This document shows, in pieces, positions 42,966 to 51,983 of a stretch of DNA of 64,000 nt. Under the pieces are notes generated by a model. The model did not search any database. It saw nothing but the letters and a program-made list of their open reading frames with translations, and was not told the origin of the DNA. The stretch comes from Candidatus Poribacteria bacterium. Lineage in GTDB: Bacteria > Poribacteria > WGA-4E > WGA-3G. Where the stretch lies: assembly GCA_022824265.1 (NCBI GenBank), contig JAJEAG010000098.1:28160-92159 (forward strand). The letters are read 5' to 3'. Position numbers and translations under genes: made by a program. The stretch's first letter is position 1. The number at the start of each line of letters is the position of its first letter.

Positions 42966-44714
42966 ATGGAACAGACACAATTGTTCCAGGAAAAAGTAGT
43001 CGATGATGAACTACCATTAAAACTGGAGTTAATCAAACAAATCGGGTGGTTAGTCCGTCTTCGCTGGATTGCAATCGTGGGTGTATTTTTTACCGTCATG
43101 GTTGCGAATTTAGCACGGAACATGATTACTCACCCACTTCCGCTTTATATCATTGCCGGAATGATGGTGCTTTATAACTTTGAGCCTCGGATGTATCGTA
43201 AAGCACCGGAGCAACAGAAGTTAGGGTCTATCAAGCGTCAGGCATGTATTCATATTATTCTCGATTTACTATCCTTGACAGCCCTCATCCATTTTAGTGG
43301 CGGCGTTGAAAACCCTTTCATCTTCTATTTCATATTCCACCTAATTATTGCCAGTATTATCTTATCAAAACGTGTCAGTTATATTTTAGCTGGACTCAAT
43401 ACATTACTTCTGAGTTCACTCATTACTTTAGAGTATTTTCTGGTAATTCCACACTACGATTTGAATAATTTCCTACCTGTTGATTTGTGGCGTAATCCAA
43501 CCTATACATTTGGCGTTCTATTTGTCTTTACAAGCACGTTATTCTTTTCAGTTTACTTAGCAACGACAATCACACAAACCGCAAGAGAACGTGAAGCAGA
43601 AACGAGAGAACTCAAAGAAAACTTAGAAGAAAAGGTAGATGAACTTGTTGAAACTCGTAAAGAGGTAGACTTTGAACGAAACAAACTTAAATCAATAATT
43701 GAGTGTATGCAGGAAGGAGTAATATTTGCTGATTCAACAAATCAGACGACACTTTTCAATAAAGCTGCACAGCAGATTCAAAAAGAGCAATCTGACTTAA
43801 ATCTACAATCCGATCTTCAGTTTGGTAGTGCTGAATTACTCGCACAAATATCGGAAGTCTTACCAGAAGGCAGCGATACAATTGAAACAAAGAATCAGCA
43901 AATTGGGGAAAAATACTATGAAAACACCTACGCTGCTGTTCGTGATACCGATGATAATTCTCTCGGTACGGTTTTAGTCGCACGTGATGTCACTGACAGA
44001 AAACGGATGGAACAGCAACTTATTTTTTCCGAGAAAATGGCTGCTATCGGAGAAGTAGCTGCAGGCATAGCACACGAAATAAATAACCCTCTTGACGGGT
44101 TGTTAAACTGCATACTCCGTATAAAACGCAATCCAAATAATGTGGCACAAACACAGGAATACCTTGATTTAATGGAGGAAGCAATACGAAGGATTGAAAA
44201 CACAATTGGTAAATTACTTGATTTCTCACGACCACATGAATTAACGCTTACTGCAATTAATCTCAATGATGTAGTTAATGAAACAATAGGACTCATAGAA
44301 TATGGTGCAATTGAAAAAGGAATAAAAATAGAAAAAAACTATCAGAAACATATTTCGCTAATACACGGAGATAAACACCTATTGGAACAGGTGATTCTCA
44401 ACCTTTCATTAAATGCAATAACCGCAATGCCTGATGGCGGCATATTAAAGTATGAAACAGATGAGATAATATTAGATTCGTTGTTAGGACAACCGAGTGT
44501 ATGCGTTAAGGTAATTGACACAGGAATCGGAATATCAAAAGCAGTCCAAGACAGAATATTTGATCCGTTTTATACCACACAAATCACTGAAAAAGGAACT
44601 GGACTTGGTCTTTCGGTGTCAGATAGAATCGTTCGACAACACCAAGGTTTGATTGATGTAGAGAGTGAGGAGGGACAAGGATCAACATTTACAGTAAAAT
44701 TGCCTATAGCGTAA
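42966..44714 (+). CDS. Membrane sensor histidine kinase, 582 aa
   Basis: Six or so membrane helices in residues about 30-205 (WLVRLRWIAIVGVFFTVMV, ILDLLSLTALIHFSGG, FYFIFHLIIASIIL) form the sensor, then a linker coiled coil (about 205-240) and a PAS-like domain (240-345; LKSIIECMQEGVIFADSTN). The HisKA box AAGIAHEINNPLDGLL carries the phosphorylatable His370, and the HATPase has KVIDTGIGISKAVQDRIFDPFYTT and GTGLGLSVSDRIV. It partners the response regulator immediately downstream. The input signal is unknown; the membrane domain resembles 7TM-like or MASE-type sensors. Confidence 0.9.
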   Translation: MEQTQLFQEKVVDDELPLKLELIKQIGWLVRLRWIAIVGVFFTVMVANLARNMITHPLPLYIIAGMMVLYNFEPRMYRKAPEQQKLGSIKRQACIHIILDLLSLTALIHFSGGVENPFIFYFIFHLIIASIILSKRVSYILAGLNTLLLSSLITLEYFLVIPHYDLNNFLPVDLWRNPTYTFGVLFVFTSTLFFSVYLATTITQTAREREAETRELKENLEEKVDELVETRKEVDFERNKLKSIIECMQEGVIFADSTNQTTLFNKAAQQIQKEQSDLNLQSDLQFGSAELLAQISEVLPEGSDTIETKNQQIGEKYYENTYAAVRDTDDNSLGTVLVARDVTDRKRMEQQLIFSEKMAAIGEVAAGIAHEINNPLDGLLNCILRIKRNPNNVAQTQEYLDLMEEAIRRIENTIGKLLDFSRPHELTLTAINLNDVVNETIGLIEYGAIEKGIKIEKNYQKHISLIHGDKHLLEQVILNLSLNAITAMPDGGILKYETDEIILDSLLGQPSVCVKVIDTGIGISKAVQDRIFDPFYTTQITEKGTGLGLSVSDRIVRQHQGLIDVESEEGQGSTFTVKLPIA

Positions 44715-44735
44715 TTGACTTTCAGGAGGAAAGAA

Positions 44736-46082
44736 GTGAAAATACTCGTTGTAGATGATGAAAAATTGAAACGAATGACTCTGCGTGATGATTTACGCGA
44801 ATCAAATTACGATGTAATCGCAGTTGAATCACCTTTAATTGGACTTCAACTCTTACAACAAGAGACATTTGATGTTCTGGTAACTGATTTACGGATGCCA
44901 CAGATGCACGGCATTGAATTCCTCAAAACAGTAAAGAAAGAACACCCGCAGATCACCGTTATCGTCATGACTGCTTATGCAAGTGTCGAAACTGCTGTTG
45001 AGGCACTCAGGTTCGGCGCATACAACTACATAAAAAAACCCTTTTCAAGTGATGAGTTGATCCTTATGTTGGACAAACTTAAGGCATTAAGGGGAAAAAC
45101 ACCGATTGAAAAAACACAATCATCCATCAAAACTTCTGATACCGACCAAGAAACTTCACTATATCAAACACTCATCGGGAAAAGTCCGCAGATCCAAGAA
45201 ATATTCAATATGATACCTAATGTTGCTTCAGCTGATAGCAATGTAATTATTTACGGTGAGGAAGGAACTGGTAAGTCTCTATTGGCGAAAACGATCCATC
45301 TTCGTAGTTCAAGAAAACATCAACCGTTTGTCAACCTCAATTGTTTCGGTCTTTCTGCGGAAGCGATTGCGTTAGAGCTATTCGGTAATCAGGATCGTCA
45401 AGGAAAACTTCAATTAGCCAACCACGGCACATTCTTTATCGCGAATGTTGATACGATACCACTTGACTCCCAAGCAAGATTCTTAGCAGTTTTAAATGAA
45501 CGTAAACTCCAAACATTTACTGAGACTGAACCCATTGAGGTGGATTTACGTATCATATCAACCACTCGTGAAAATCTAAAAGAAAAAACAAAAAGTGAAA
45601 ACTTTCTTGAAGACTTATATTATCAACTCAATGTCATTCCCATGTTCCTTCCTCCACTAAGAGAACGCAAAGGAGATATTTCAATTCTAATCAATCATTT
45701 TTTGGATATTTTCTCACCTCACCAAGCTATACGAATAAAACCTGATGCTGTTGATATCCTAACTCAATATCCGTGGCCCGGCAATATTAGCGAACTTGAA
45801 AACATCATTGAACGACTCGTTACAGTAAATAATGGATCAGACATTACTGCAGAAGATATTCCAATAGAGTTAAAGTTACCAACTCCTCAGAAACTTGATA
45901 ACACCCCAAGTATGACCTCTTTCCACGATATTATCAAGTCCACAGAACGTGAACTAATTGCTTGGGCAATGCGAAAAACCCAAGGTAATAAGACACAAGC
46001 AGCCCGTTTACTCTCAATGAAACCATCCACTTTTCGGGATGCACTTGCTAAGCATATTAATCATATAGACTGGGAAGAATAA
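44736..46082 (+). CDS. NtrC-like response regulator with degenerate AAA+ domain, 448 aa
   Basis: Start at GTG 44736 with AGGAGG 7 bases before it; the longer TTG frame just after the kinase stop is less likely. The receiver domain is intact (ILVVDDEKLKRM, VTDLRMP with Asp51, MTAYAS, KKPF). The AAA+ domain keeps Walker A GEEGTGKS, but the GAFTGA sigma-54 contact is deleted (ELFGNQDRQGKLQLA), the Walker B acids are replaced (FFIANVDTIP versus LFLDEIGELP) and both arginine fingers are lost (FLEDLYYQL versus FREDLYYRL). A Fis-type HTH (NKTQAARLLSMKPSTFRDAL) ends the protein. It is unlikely to act as a sigma-54 activator. Confidence 0.9.
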   Translation: MKILVVDDEKLKRMTLRDDLRESNYDVIAVESPLIGLQLLQQETFDVLVTDLRMPQMHGIEFLKTVKKEHPQITVIVMTAYASVETAVEALRFGAYNYIKKPFSSDELILMLDKLKALRGKTPIEKTQSSIKTSDTDQETSLYQTLIGKSPQIQEIFNMIPNVASADSNVIIYGEEGTGKSLLAKTIHLRSSRKHQPFVNLNCFGLSAEAIALELFGNQDRQGKLQLANHGTFFIANVDTIPLDSQARFLAVLNERKLQTFTETEPIEVDLRIISTTRENLKEKTKSENFLEDLYYQLNVIPMFLPPLRERKGDISILINHFLDIFSPHQAIRIKPDAVDILTQYPWPGNISELENIIERLVTVNNGSDITAEDIPIELKLPTPQKLDNTPSMTSFHDIIKSTERELIAWAMRKTQGNKTQAARLLSMKPSTFRDALAKHINHIDWEE

Positions 46083-46092
46083 AGTAGTTGCT

Positions 46093-46692
46093 ATGGATAT
46101 CACACAAAAACGGGATTCCATTCGCTCAGAGATATTGCGACATCGTGAAGACATACCATCCAGTGAACGGGATATATTCAGTAAACGAATTGTTGAACAT
46201 ATAATGGAATGGTTTCAGAACAGTGAAAATGGTGAGGAAATATATACATTCGATGCGGTCATGGTTTATCTTAGCATGAAGAGTGAAGTTGACACTTGGC
46301 AACTTGTTCAATACCTTTTTGATATGAAAAAACGGGTGATTGCTCCTGTTGTTGATACTGATAGTGGCAAACTGATTCCAAGACAGATACTAAATCTTGA
46401 TAAGGATTTGGTAAAGCACAGGTATGGAATGTATGAACCAGATGTGAGTTGTCCTATATTTCCATCTGATCAACTACAACTCATCATCGTCCCTGCAATT
46501 GCTTTCGATTATCAGGGTTACCGTCTTGGATACGGGAAAGGGTTTTATGACCGTTTTCTACCTACATGTCCTAATGCGGTTACTATTGGATTAGCCTTTC
46601 AGTTACAATTTGTAGATGACACATTTCCACAACCGTGGGATATTCCTATTCAGCGCATCTTTACAGAAAACGGGTTATTACCATCATTGTAA
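46093..46692 (+). CDS. 5-formyltetrahydrofolate cyclo-ligase family protein, 199 aa
   Basis: Shows the MTHFS/YgfA pattern: MDITQKRDSIRSEILRHRED at the N-terminus, AVMVYLSMKSEVDTW, then IVPAIAFDYQGYRLGYGKGFYDRFL with the invariant G-x-G-x-G-x-Y-D-R motif, and IGLAFQLQFVDDTFPQPWDIPI. It converts 5-formyl-THF to 5,10-methenyl-THF. It is 10 bp downstream of the response regulator, so the four genes eutN-like/kinase/regulator/cyclo-ligase form one operon. Confidence 0.92.
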   Translation: MDITQKRDSIRSEILRHREDIPSSERDIFSKRIVEHIMEWFQNSENGEEIYTFDAVMVYLSMKSEVDTWQLVQYLFDMKKRVIAPVVDTDSGKLIPRQILNLDKDLVKHRYGMYEPDVSCPIFPSDQLQLIIVPAIAFDYQGYRLGYGKGFYDRFLPTCPNAVTIGLAFQLQFVDDTFPQPWDIPIQRIFTENGLLPSL

Positions 46693-46724
46693 TTATACCT
46701 CGTTAGTAGGTTCTACAAGGTGTA

Positions 46725-47126
46725 TCACTCCACGTCAACATAAGGTTTCAACTTTTCCAAAGTCTTTTCCCCAATACCTTTTACTTCAGTCAACGCATCA
46801 ACTGAAGTAAAATTTCCATGTTCTTTCCGATGTTGAATAATTCTTTGTGACATTGATGGACCAATACCTGGAAGTGTTTGGAGTTCCTCTGCAGTTGCGG
46901 TGTTAATATTCAACAGTTCCGGTTTTTCTTCGGGTGAAAGTTCCGTTTTCTGATCAGATTGTTCGTCGTGAGGTACTGCGATAAAATCCGGTTTACCAAG
47001 GAATAGAGCAGGGTTAAACCTTCTTAAACCCCAGTATCCTGCTCCAATTAGTATTAGGACAACAAGACAGGAAACGGCACGAAGATAATGTTTATCTAAG
47101 AAATGTTGTATGTTATTTTCCATCAT
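46725..47126 (-). CDS. ComEA-like helix-hairpin-helix protein, 133 aa
   Basis: One N-terminal membrane helix (LRAVSCLVVLILIGAGYWGL), then a linker and a ComEA-type double HhH DNA-binding domain: LLNINTATAEELQTLPGIGPSMSQRIIQHRKEHGNFTSVDALTEVKGIGEKTLEKLK. It is anchored in the inner membrane and binds double-stranded DNA; the family acts in DNA uptake during transformation, though isolated ComEA-like proteins also exist in non-competent bacteria. It lies 8 bp downstream of the adenosyltransferase gene. Confidence 0.9.
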   Translation of the reverse strand: MMENNIQHFLDKHYLRAVSCLVVLILIGAGYWGLRRFNPALFLGKPDFIAVPHDEQSDQKTELSPEEKPELLNINTATAEELQTLPGIGPSMSQRIIQHRKEHGNFTSVDALTEVKGIGEKTLEKLKPYVDVE

Positions 47127-47134
47127 TCATTTCC

Positions 47135-47677
47135 TTAGGAGTCCCATATCTGTTCTGTCATCTGAGAACGGTGATTCACGACTCGCGCCAAAACGAACAA
47201 CAGATCTGATAATCTGTTTAGACAACGGATAATTTCTGGATTCACATCGGTTTCTTGTGTCAACCGGACAACACACCGTTCACTTCGACGGCACACAGCA
47301 CGAGCAATATGCAATACTGAACCTGCATCACCTCCACCCGGCAAAATGAAGTTTGTTAGTGGTGGAAGTTCATCAGATAGCATATCAATTACATTTTCCA
47401 TCTCAGTTGTAAAGTCTGAAGTTATCCGTATCTGTGAAGATTGTGTATGTGAAGTCGGGGTTGCCAGATCTGCTCCGAGTGAGAAAAGGTGATTCTGGAT
47501 ACGGACTAATATGTCAGATACTTCGTTATCATCAATCATCGTGGATGCATAACCTATATAGGCGTTGAGTTCGTCTACCGTGCCTAATGCCTCAATCTGT
47601 AGTGCGTCCTTAGAGATTCGAGTGCCACCGTATAAAGCAGTTTCGCCAGAATCGCCAAATTTTGTATAGATTTTCAT
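47135..47677 (-). CDS. Cob(I)yrinic acid a,c-diamide adenosyltransferase, PduO type, 180 aa
   Basis: ATP:cob(I)alamin adenosyltransferase of the PduO/ATR class: MKIYTKFGDSGETALYGGTRISKDALQIEALGTVDELNAYIG matches the N-terminal signature, and LPGGGDAGSVLHIARAVCRRSERCVV with the final NPEIIRCLNRLSDLLFVLARVVN match the rest. It makes adenosylcobalamin. Its presence suggests adenosyl-B12-dependent enzymes such as methylmalonyl-CoA mutase or a diol dehydratase elsewhere in the genome. It is divergent from the fuconate-dehydratase-like gene. Confidence 0.94.
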   Translation of the reverse strand: MKIYTKFGDSGETALYGGTRISKDALQIEALGTVDELNAYIGYASTMIDDNEVSDILVRIQNHLFSLGADLATPTSHTQSSQIRITSDFTTEMENVIDMLSDELPPLTNFILPGGGDAGSVLHIARAVCRRSERCVVRLTQETDVNPEIIRCLNRLSDLLFVLARVVNHRSQMTEQIWDS

Positions 47678-47720
47678 GCTGTAATATTCTATACTGTGTT
47701 GCTAAAGGAGTCAACCAAAT

Positions 47721-49079
47721 ATGGAGAATTCTATGTCACAAAATACTTACACAGGTTGCCAGATTGAAAACGTTTCCGTCCTTGATTTACGTGTTCCAAC
47801 ATCCGATACACTTCTCGGTTCTGACCCATTTCATAAAAAACCGAACTATTCAGCAGTTCTAACGACTATTGAAACAAACACGGGACATCAAGGGATTTCA
47901 GTTGCATTCACTGCGGGGGCAGGAAACGACTGGATTGCTTACGGAGTAAAAGACCTTGCACAACCTGTTTCTGGTATGGAAATGAATACCTTCATAGAGG
48001 GTCCAGGCGCGTTTCATAGGCTTCTCATTGATCATCATCAATTAAGATGGCTTGCTGACGGGGTCAACAGGATGGCAATTGGCAGTATTGTCAATGCAAT
48101 GTGGGATCTCTGGGCAAAATTAGTTGAAAAACCGCTATGGAAACTCCTTGTTGACCTATCACCAGAGAAAATCGTTCAGTGTATAGATTGGCGATATTTA
48201 CGAGATGCCCTGACACCAGAAGAAGCGTTGGAAATACTGAGATCACACCACGACACACGTGAATCTCGTGAGAATATTCTATGTCAAAAGGGTCCGAAAG
48301 CATATTCCACGGCTGGTTGGCTCGGTTTAACGGACGCACAGATTATAGAAACGGTCAATGAAGTCAAAGCAGCAGGACTTGATTGCTTCAAAATGAAAGT
48401 GGGTCAGGATTTGGAGTTTGATAAGAAACGACTTGCATTTATTCGGGAAGCAATCGGTGATGATGCACGTTTGATGGTTGATGCAAATCAAGTATGGGGT
48501 GTGGATGAAGCAATTGCACACATGAAGGCATTGGTAGAATTCAAACCGACATGGATTGAGGAACCTACTGCAAGAGATGATGTCCTCGGTTTTGTGAAAA
48601 TTGCACGTGCATTGGAGAAACATGGGATTGGGGTTGCTGCAGGTGAACAAGTGCCGTCACCTGTAATCTTCAAGCAGTTAATTACAAGCGATGCAATCCA
48701 ATTCTGTCAGATAGACGCAACACGGCTTGGTGGAATCAACGATGTATTGGCTGTTATCCTAATGGCTGCAAAGTATAATGTGCCTGTGTGTCCACACGGC
48801 GGTGGAATCGGTCTGTGCAACATGATACAACATTACGCGATGTGGGATCAGATCTGTGTTGCTGCACATTCCAACACGCAAGTGGTAGAATACCTTAACT
48901 TCTTACAAGAGGATGTGTTTATCCATCCAATTCAGATAAGCAATGGTGCGTACGTTGCTCCAACGTCACCTGGGTGGAGTCTGGAAATGTATCCCGATTT
49001 CGTCGAAAAGCACATCTATCCGACAGGTTCAGTCTGGCAAGACAGAGAAGCATCTGGAAGCATCACATTCTTGGCATGA
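47721..49079 (+). CDS. Mandelate racemase/muconate lactonizing family, L-fuconate-dehydratase-like, 452 aa
   Basis: Enolase-superfamily enzyme close to L-fuconate dehydratase: SVLDLRVPTSDTLLGSDPFH, the N-terminal capping domain, YSTAGWLGLTDAQI and CFKMKVG (the catalytic Lys-x-Lys), MVDANQVWG, WIEEPT, AAGEQ (the three metal ligands) and CPHGGGIG with the catalytic His. It dehydrates acid sugars to 2-keto-3-deoxy acids. A ribosome site AAAGGAG supports the ATG at 47721; a second ATG lies four codons in. A non-phosphorylative sugar-acid pathway with the aldolase and lactonase genes nearby is an inference. Confidence 0.9.
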   Translation: MENSMSQNTYTGCQIENVSVLDLRVPTSDTLLGSDPFHKKPNYSAVLTTIETNTGHQGISVAFTAGAGNDWIAYGVKDLAQPVSGMEMNTFIEGPGAFHRLLIDHHQLRWLADGVNRMAIGSIVNAMWDLWAKLVEKPLWKLLVDLSPEKIVQCIDWRYLRDALTPEEALEILRSHHDTRESRENILCQKGPKAYSTAGWLGLTDAQIIETVNEVKAAGLDCFKMKVGQDLEFDKKRLAFIREAIGDDARLMVDANQVWGVDEAIAHMKALVEFKPTWIEEPTARDDVLGFVKIARALEKHGIGVAAGEQVPSPVIFKQLITSDAIQFCQIDATRLGGINDVLAVILMAAKYNVPVCPHGGGIGLCNMIQHYAMWDQICVAAHSNTQVVEYLNFLQEDVFIHPIQISNGAYVAPTSPGWSLEMYPDFVEKHIYPTGSVWQDREASGSITFLA

Positions 49080-49163
49080 TAGAAAGTTATACCCGATTAA
49101 CGTAATTTTTCTTATTTTTGACGGAAGGTGTGGTTTCCTAATTGCACTTAGACCTGTCAGTAG

Positions 49164-49182
49164 GGGCGAGGTTTCCTCGCCC
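49164..49182. repeat. Palindromic dispersed repeat GGGCGAGG-ttt-CCTCGCCC
   Basis: A perfect 8-bp stem with 3-nt loop between the convergent fuconate-dehydratase-like and aldolase genes. The same palindrome type is at 57160 and related ones at 9218. It may act as a terminator here, but it is a dispersed repeat. Confidence 0.7.
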
Positions 49183-49224
49183 GTGCAAACAAACCGAATC
49201 AGGTAAATTTGGTATTATACGGTT

Positions 49225-49977
49225 TTATTTCGCACTCTCCGCACGTTGTTTATATGCTGCAGCTCCAGATGAAATCCAACCTCCAACACCTACCAGAAGA
49301 AATTGCACGCCTGCCTTCACATATTTCTCAACGGTATCGTCTAACGCAAGTGTACCTGCGACACGTCCAGCATCTTGAATTCGTGCCAATGTAGTATCAA
49401 TAGTGTTTTGTACATCTGTGTGCTCATGATTGCCGATATGTCCCATTGAGGTAGCTAAATCTGAGGGTGCTACAAAAAACACATCAATATGGTCAACTGT
49501 GAGTATCTCATCTAAATTGTTGACTGCTTTTATATCTTCTATAAGTACCACAAGTAATGTCTGTTCATTTGCCACCTGAAAATAGTTGTCTACACCGTAA
49601 CCTTGACGGCTTGTAAACATACCCCGATATCCAATCGGTGCAAATTTCCCTCCATCAACAACATTCTGTGCTTCGGCTTTTGTATTGACATGAGGAACAA
49701 CAATACCCATCGCCCCACAATCCAATGTACGGTAGATAAGGGCTTGATCATTGCGATTGACACGTACTACAGATGTCATACCCCACAAATCACATGCACG
49801 GGTGAGATCTCCCAAATTTGATGCGGTTACATTTCCATGTTCTCCTTCCAACCACACACCATCAAACCCATTTGGTCCAAAAAGGTCAATGTCATCTGCG
49901 TTCGTCAGCCCTGCGACAACACAAGCAAGTTCACCCGCTGCCAATTTCTGTTTTACACGATTTGGTCGTATTTCCAT
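49225..49977 (-). CDS. HpcH/HpaI family aldolase, 250 aa
   Basis: Class II, metal-dependent pyruvate-type aldolase of the HpcH/HpaI/citrate lyase group: GFDGVWLEGEHGNV with the metal Glu and GVWxE-E-H pattern, CGAMGIVVPHVNTKAEAQ (VPhV, Ala), PIGYRGM, LLVVLIEDIKAVNNLDEIL (second metal Glu) and FFVAPSDLATSMGHIG. Substrates are 2-keto-3-deoxy acids or 4-hydroxy-2-oxo acids, cleaved to pyruvate and an aldehyde. Given the fuconate-dehydratase-like gene next door (convergent), it could complete that route. Confidence 0.88.
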   Translation of the reverse strand: MEIRPNRVKQKLAAGELACVVAGLTNADDIDLFGPNGFDGVWLEGEHGNVTASNLGDLTRACDLWGMTSVVRVNRNDQALIYRTLDCGAMGIVVPHVNTKAEAQNVVDGGKFAPIGYRGMFTSRQGYGVDNYFQVANEQTLLVVLIEDIKAVNNLDEILTVDHIDVFFVAPSDLATSMGHIGNHEHTDVQNTIDTTLARIQDAGRVAGTLALDDTVEKYVKAGVQFLLVGVGGWISSGAAAYKQRAESAK

Positions 49978-50009
49978 AGTGTATATGTTCTCACTTTCAG
50001 TTATTTAGT

Positions 50010-51329
50010 CTATGCAAGGAATTCTGCTGGTAACACACGATGCACAGTATCAATTACCAATTGTTCTACACCCGTTGCGAATCTGGTCGGTTGCCCGAAA
50101 TATATCATTGCCCCTCCACCTTCATATCCACCCTCAGCTAACACGCGTTCTGATGGAATATAACCCGGAAATGCATTTGCATAAGCACCTACCCATAACC
50201 TCGTAGCATTAAATTCACTTTTTAATCTGTGTGAAAAATCAACCACCACTTCACTCGCAAGGAATACAATAGCCAACTCATCACCAAACGTCCATGCTTG
50301 TATGGGATAAGATATATCGGTTTTGATTGCTTGTCCATCCTCTAACATTTCAAGATGTTTTTTCGCATGGTATCCGATTGCTCCACCTTGTGATGCTTTT
50401 TGCTCCCACTCCTCACGGGTTGGAAGAGTATCAAATGGCAAATTGACTCTCTCGAATACGCCTTTAGGGACATGGGTAATATTAACTGCATCTCGTTCAA
50501 GTTGATGATCCACTTCAATTGCAAGTGCCTTTCCGTGTTCCTTTGCATAGGCAAGACGTGTTTCAAACACCTCTTGTTTTCCTTCAGGCATAGGACGCAT
50601 CCGTGACTCAGGGTTTGCGTCTGCGCCACACCCAATCGTAATGAATGCTGTTGCATCGGGATGTGATTTCTGAATCTCTTCTTGAGCATAGCCTGCCCAA
50701 TCACCACATATATGGTTGTCCGATCCACCTAAAGTCGTGCAATGACATGCATAACTTGCCCATACTGCTCGTAGCGTACCATCAGCATTAAGTATCTGCA
50801 TGACAGGTAGTGAGTGATCTACAGGACCGCCTTCTGTTCTTCGATTTTTTGCAAAACCGAGTTCACCGATGTTCCATGCTAAACGAGAGGGTTGTCGTTT
50901 TGTAAGTGCCTCCATTACGATAGTCTCTATCCAGTTTGATAGTTCACGCGTATAGCGGTCAATTTTTTCTTGTTCCTGTGGTGTAATATCAGCACCGAAT
51001 ATAAACGCTGCAGAATTTGTAAGACACGGTGCACTATGTGTATGTGTGAAACAGGCGACAAAATTCTCTCTGGGAATACCTGTCTTATGTTCCACACGAT
51101 CAGATACATATTCTGTAAACTCATCAGGCAATCCACAGTTCTCTACGGATACCATCACTACTGGACCTTCGTCATCACTACCGATAGCCAATGCTTTTGC
51201 CCAAATATGTTGGACAATTCCTTCGGATTCCGTACTCCGACTTCCATAGCCGTTGAGTCGAATAGGATAATCAGGGGTAATATCTATCTGTGCTATACCT
51301 ATTTCAATAAGGTTATCATTCATTTCCAT
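50010..51329 (-). CDS. Neutral ceramidase-like family protein (cytosolic form), 439 aa
   Basis: Resembles the catalytic part of neutral/alkaline ceramidases: IGIAQIDITPDYPIRLNGYGSR, HTHSAPCL and FACHCTTLGG-type histidine blocks (SYACHCTTLGGSDN), DWAGYAQEEIQKSHPDATAFITIGCGADANP. The His-rich zinc site expected for the family is present. There is no signal peptide and the family's C-terminal Ig-like domain is missing, which is common for the many short homologues in Planctomycetes and related uncultured phyla. The real substrate is not known. Confidence 0.85.
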   Translation of the reverse strand: MEMNDNLIEIGIAQIDITPDYPIRLNGYGSRSTESEGIVQHIWAKALAIGSDDEGPVVMVSVENCGLPDEFTEYVSDRVEHKTGIPRENFVACFTHTHSAPCLTNSAAFIFGADITPQEQEKIDRYTRELSNWIETIVMEALTKRQPSRLAWNIGELGFAKNRRTEGGPVDHSLPVMQILNADGTLRAVWASYACHCTTLGGSDNHICGDWAGYAQEEIQKSHPDATAFITIGCGADANPESRMRPMPEGKQEVFETRLAYAKEHGKALAIEVDHQLERDAVNITHVPKGVFERVNLPFDTLPTREEWEQKASQGGAIGYHAKKHLEMLEDGQAIKTDISYPIQAWTFGDELAIVFLASEVVVDFSHRLKSEFNATRLWVGAYANAFPGYIPSERVLAEGGYEGGGAMIYFGQPTRFATGVEQLVIDTVHRVLPAEFLA

Positions 51330-51536
51330 CTCAATCCCTTACGATGATTCTATAAAGTGTCATGTATAGTCATAATACATTGATAAATAAATTGTCATGA
51401 TAGTTCTTTTTCTGTATAATAACTCAGGTATTCCAGATTGTCAATGAGAAATACTTTCAGGCTATATTTAGTCTCAAGTAGAGTGTTTGAATAAGAGTGT
51501 TAACATTTTTTAGTAAACCAAGTGAAAGGTTCCATC

Positions 51537-51935
51537 ATGAGTAATCTGAGACCAATCATTGTTAATCAATCAGAGCTTGAGTGGGAAGGATGGGAGGATC
51601 CGGATATCGCAGCCAAAAGTCCGATCCGCTGGAAATTGCTAATTACCAGTGAACGCACACCAAGTAGTGGACTTGTAACAGGAATAGCGGAAATTCCACC
51701 GGGTACTTCACTATTGCTACATCACCACGAACCTGAAGAAACATATTATGTCATCAGTGGAAACGGACTCATGCAGATAGACGATTATGAGGAAGAGATC
51801 GGAGCAGGTTCAACAATCTACATACCCCCTAATGCAAAACATACCGTCAGTTGTGTAGGAACAGAACCGCTTGTTTTCATATTCAACTTTCCTCGAGATT
51901 CCTTCGACCAAGTCATCTACCATTATGATGAATGA
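51537..51935 (+). CDS. Cupin-domain protein, 132 aa
   Basis: A single beta-barrel cupin with GTSLLLHHHEPEETYYVISGNGLMQIDD (the G(x)5HxH(x)3,4E(x)6G motif with HHHEPEE) and PPNAKHTVSCVGTEPLVFIFNF (second motif). The metal ligands His, His, Glu and His are all there. Start chosen at MSNLRPII with GAAAGG 7 bases upstream, rather than at GTG 51522. The family includes sugar isomerases, dioxygenases and regulatory binders. It is the first of three co-directional genes with the crotonase and lactonase. Confidence 0.88.
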   Translation: MSNLRPIIVNQSELEWEGWEDPDIAAKSPIRWKLLITSERTPSSGLVTGIAEIPPGTSLLLHHHEPEETYYVISGNGLMQIDDYEEEIGAGSTIYIPPNAKHTVSCVGTEPLVFIFNFPRDSFDQVIYHYDE

Positions 51936-51983
51936 ACTACGTTTAAATCTAAATTGGGTATAACCCACAAGGAAATGATCTGA

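Noticed and set aside
44715..44735. TTG start for the response regulator directly after the kinase stop
   Set aside because: A strong AGGAGG seven bases before GTG 44736 gives the normal start of a receiver domain (KILVVDDE).
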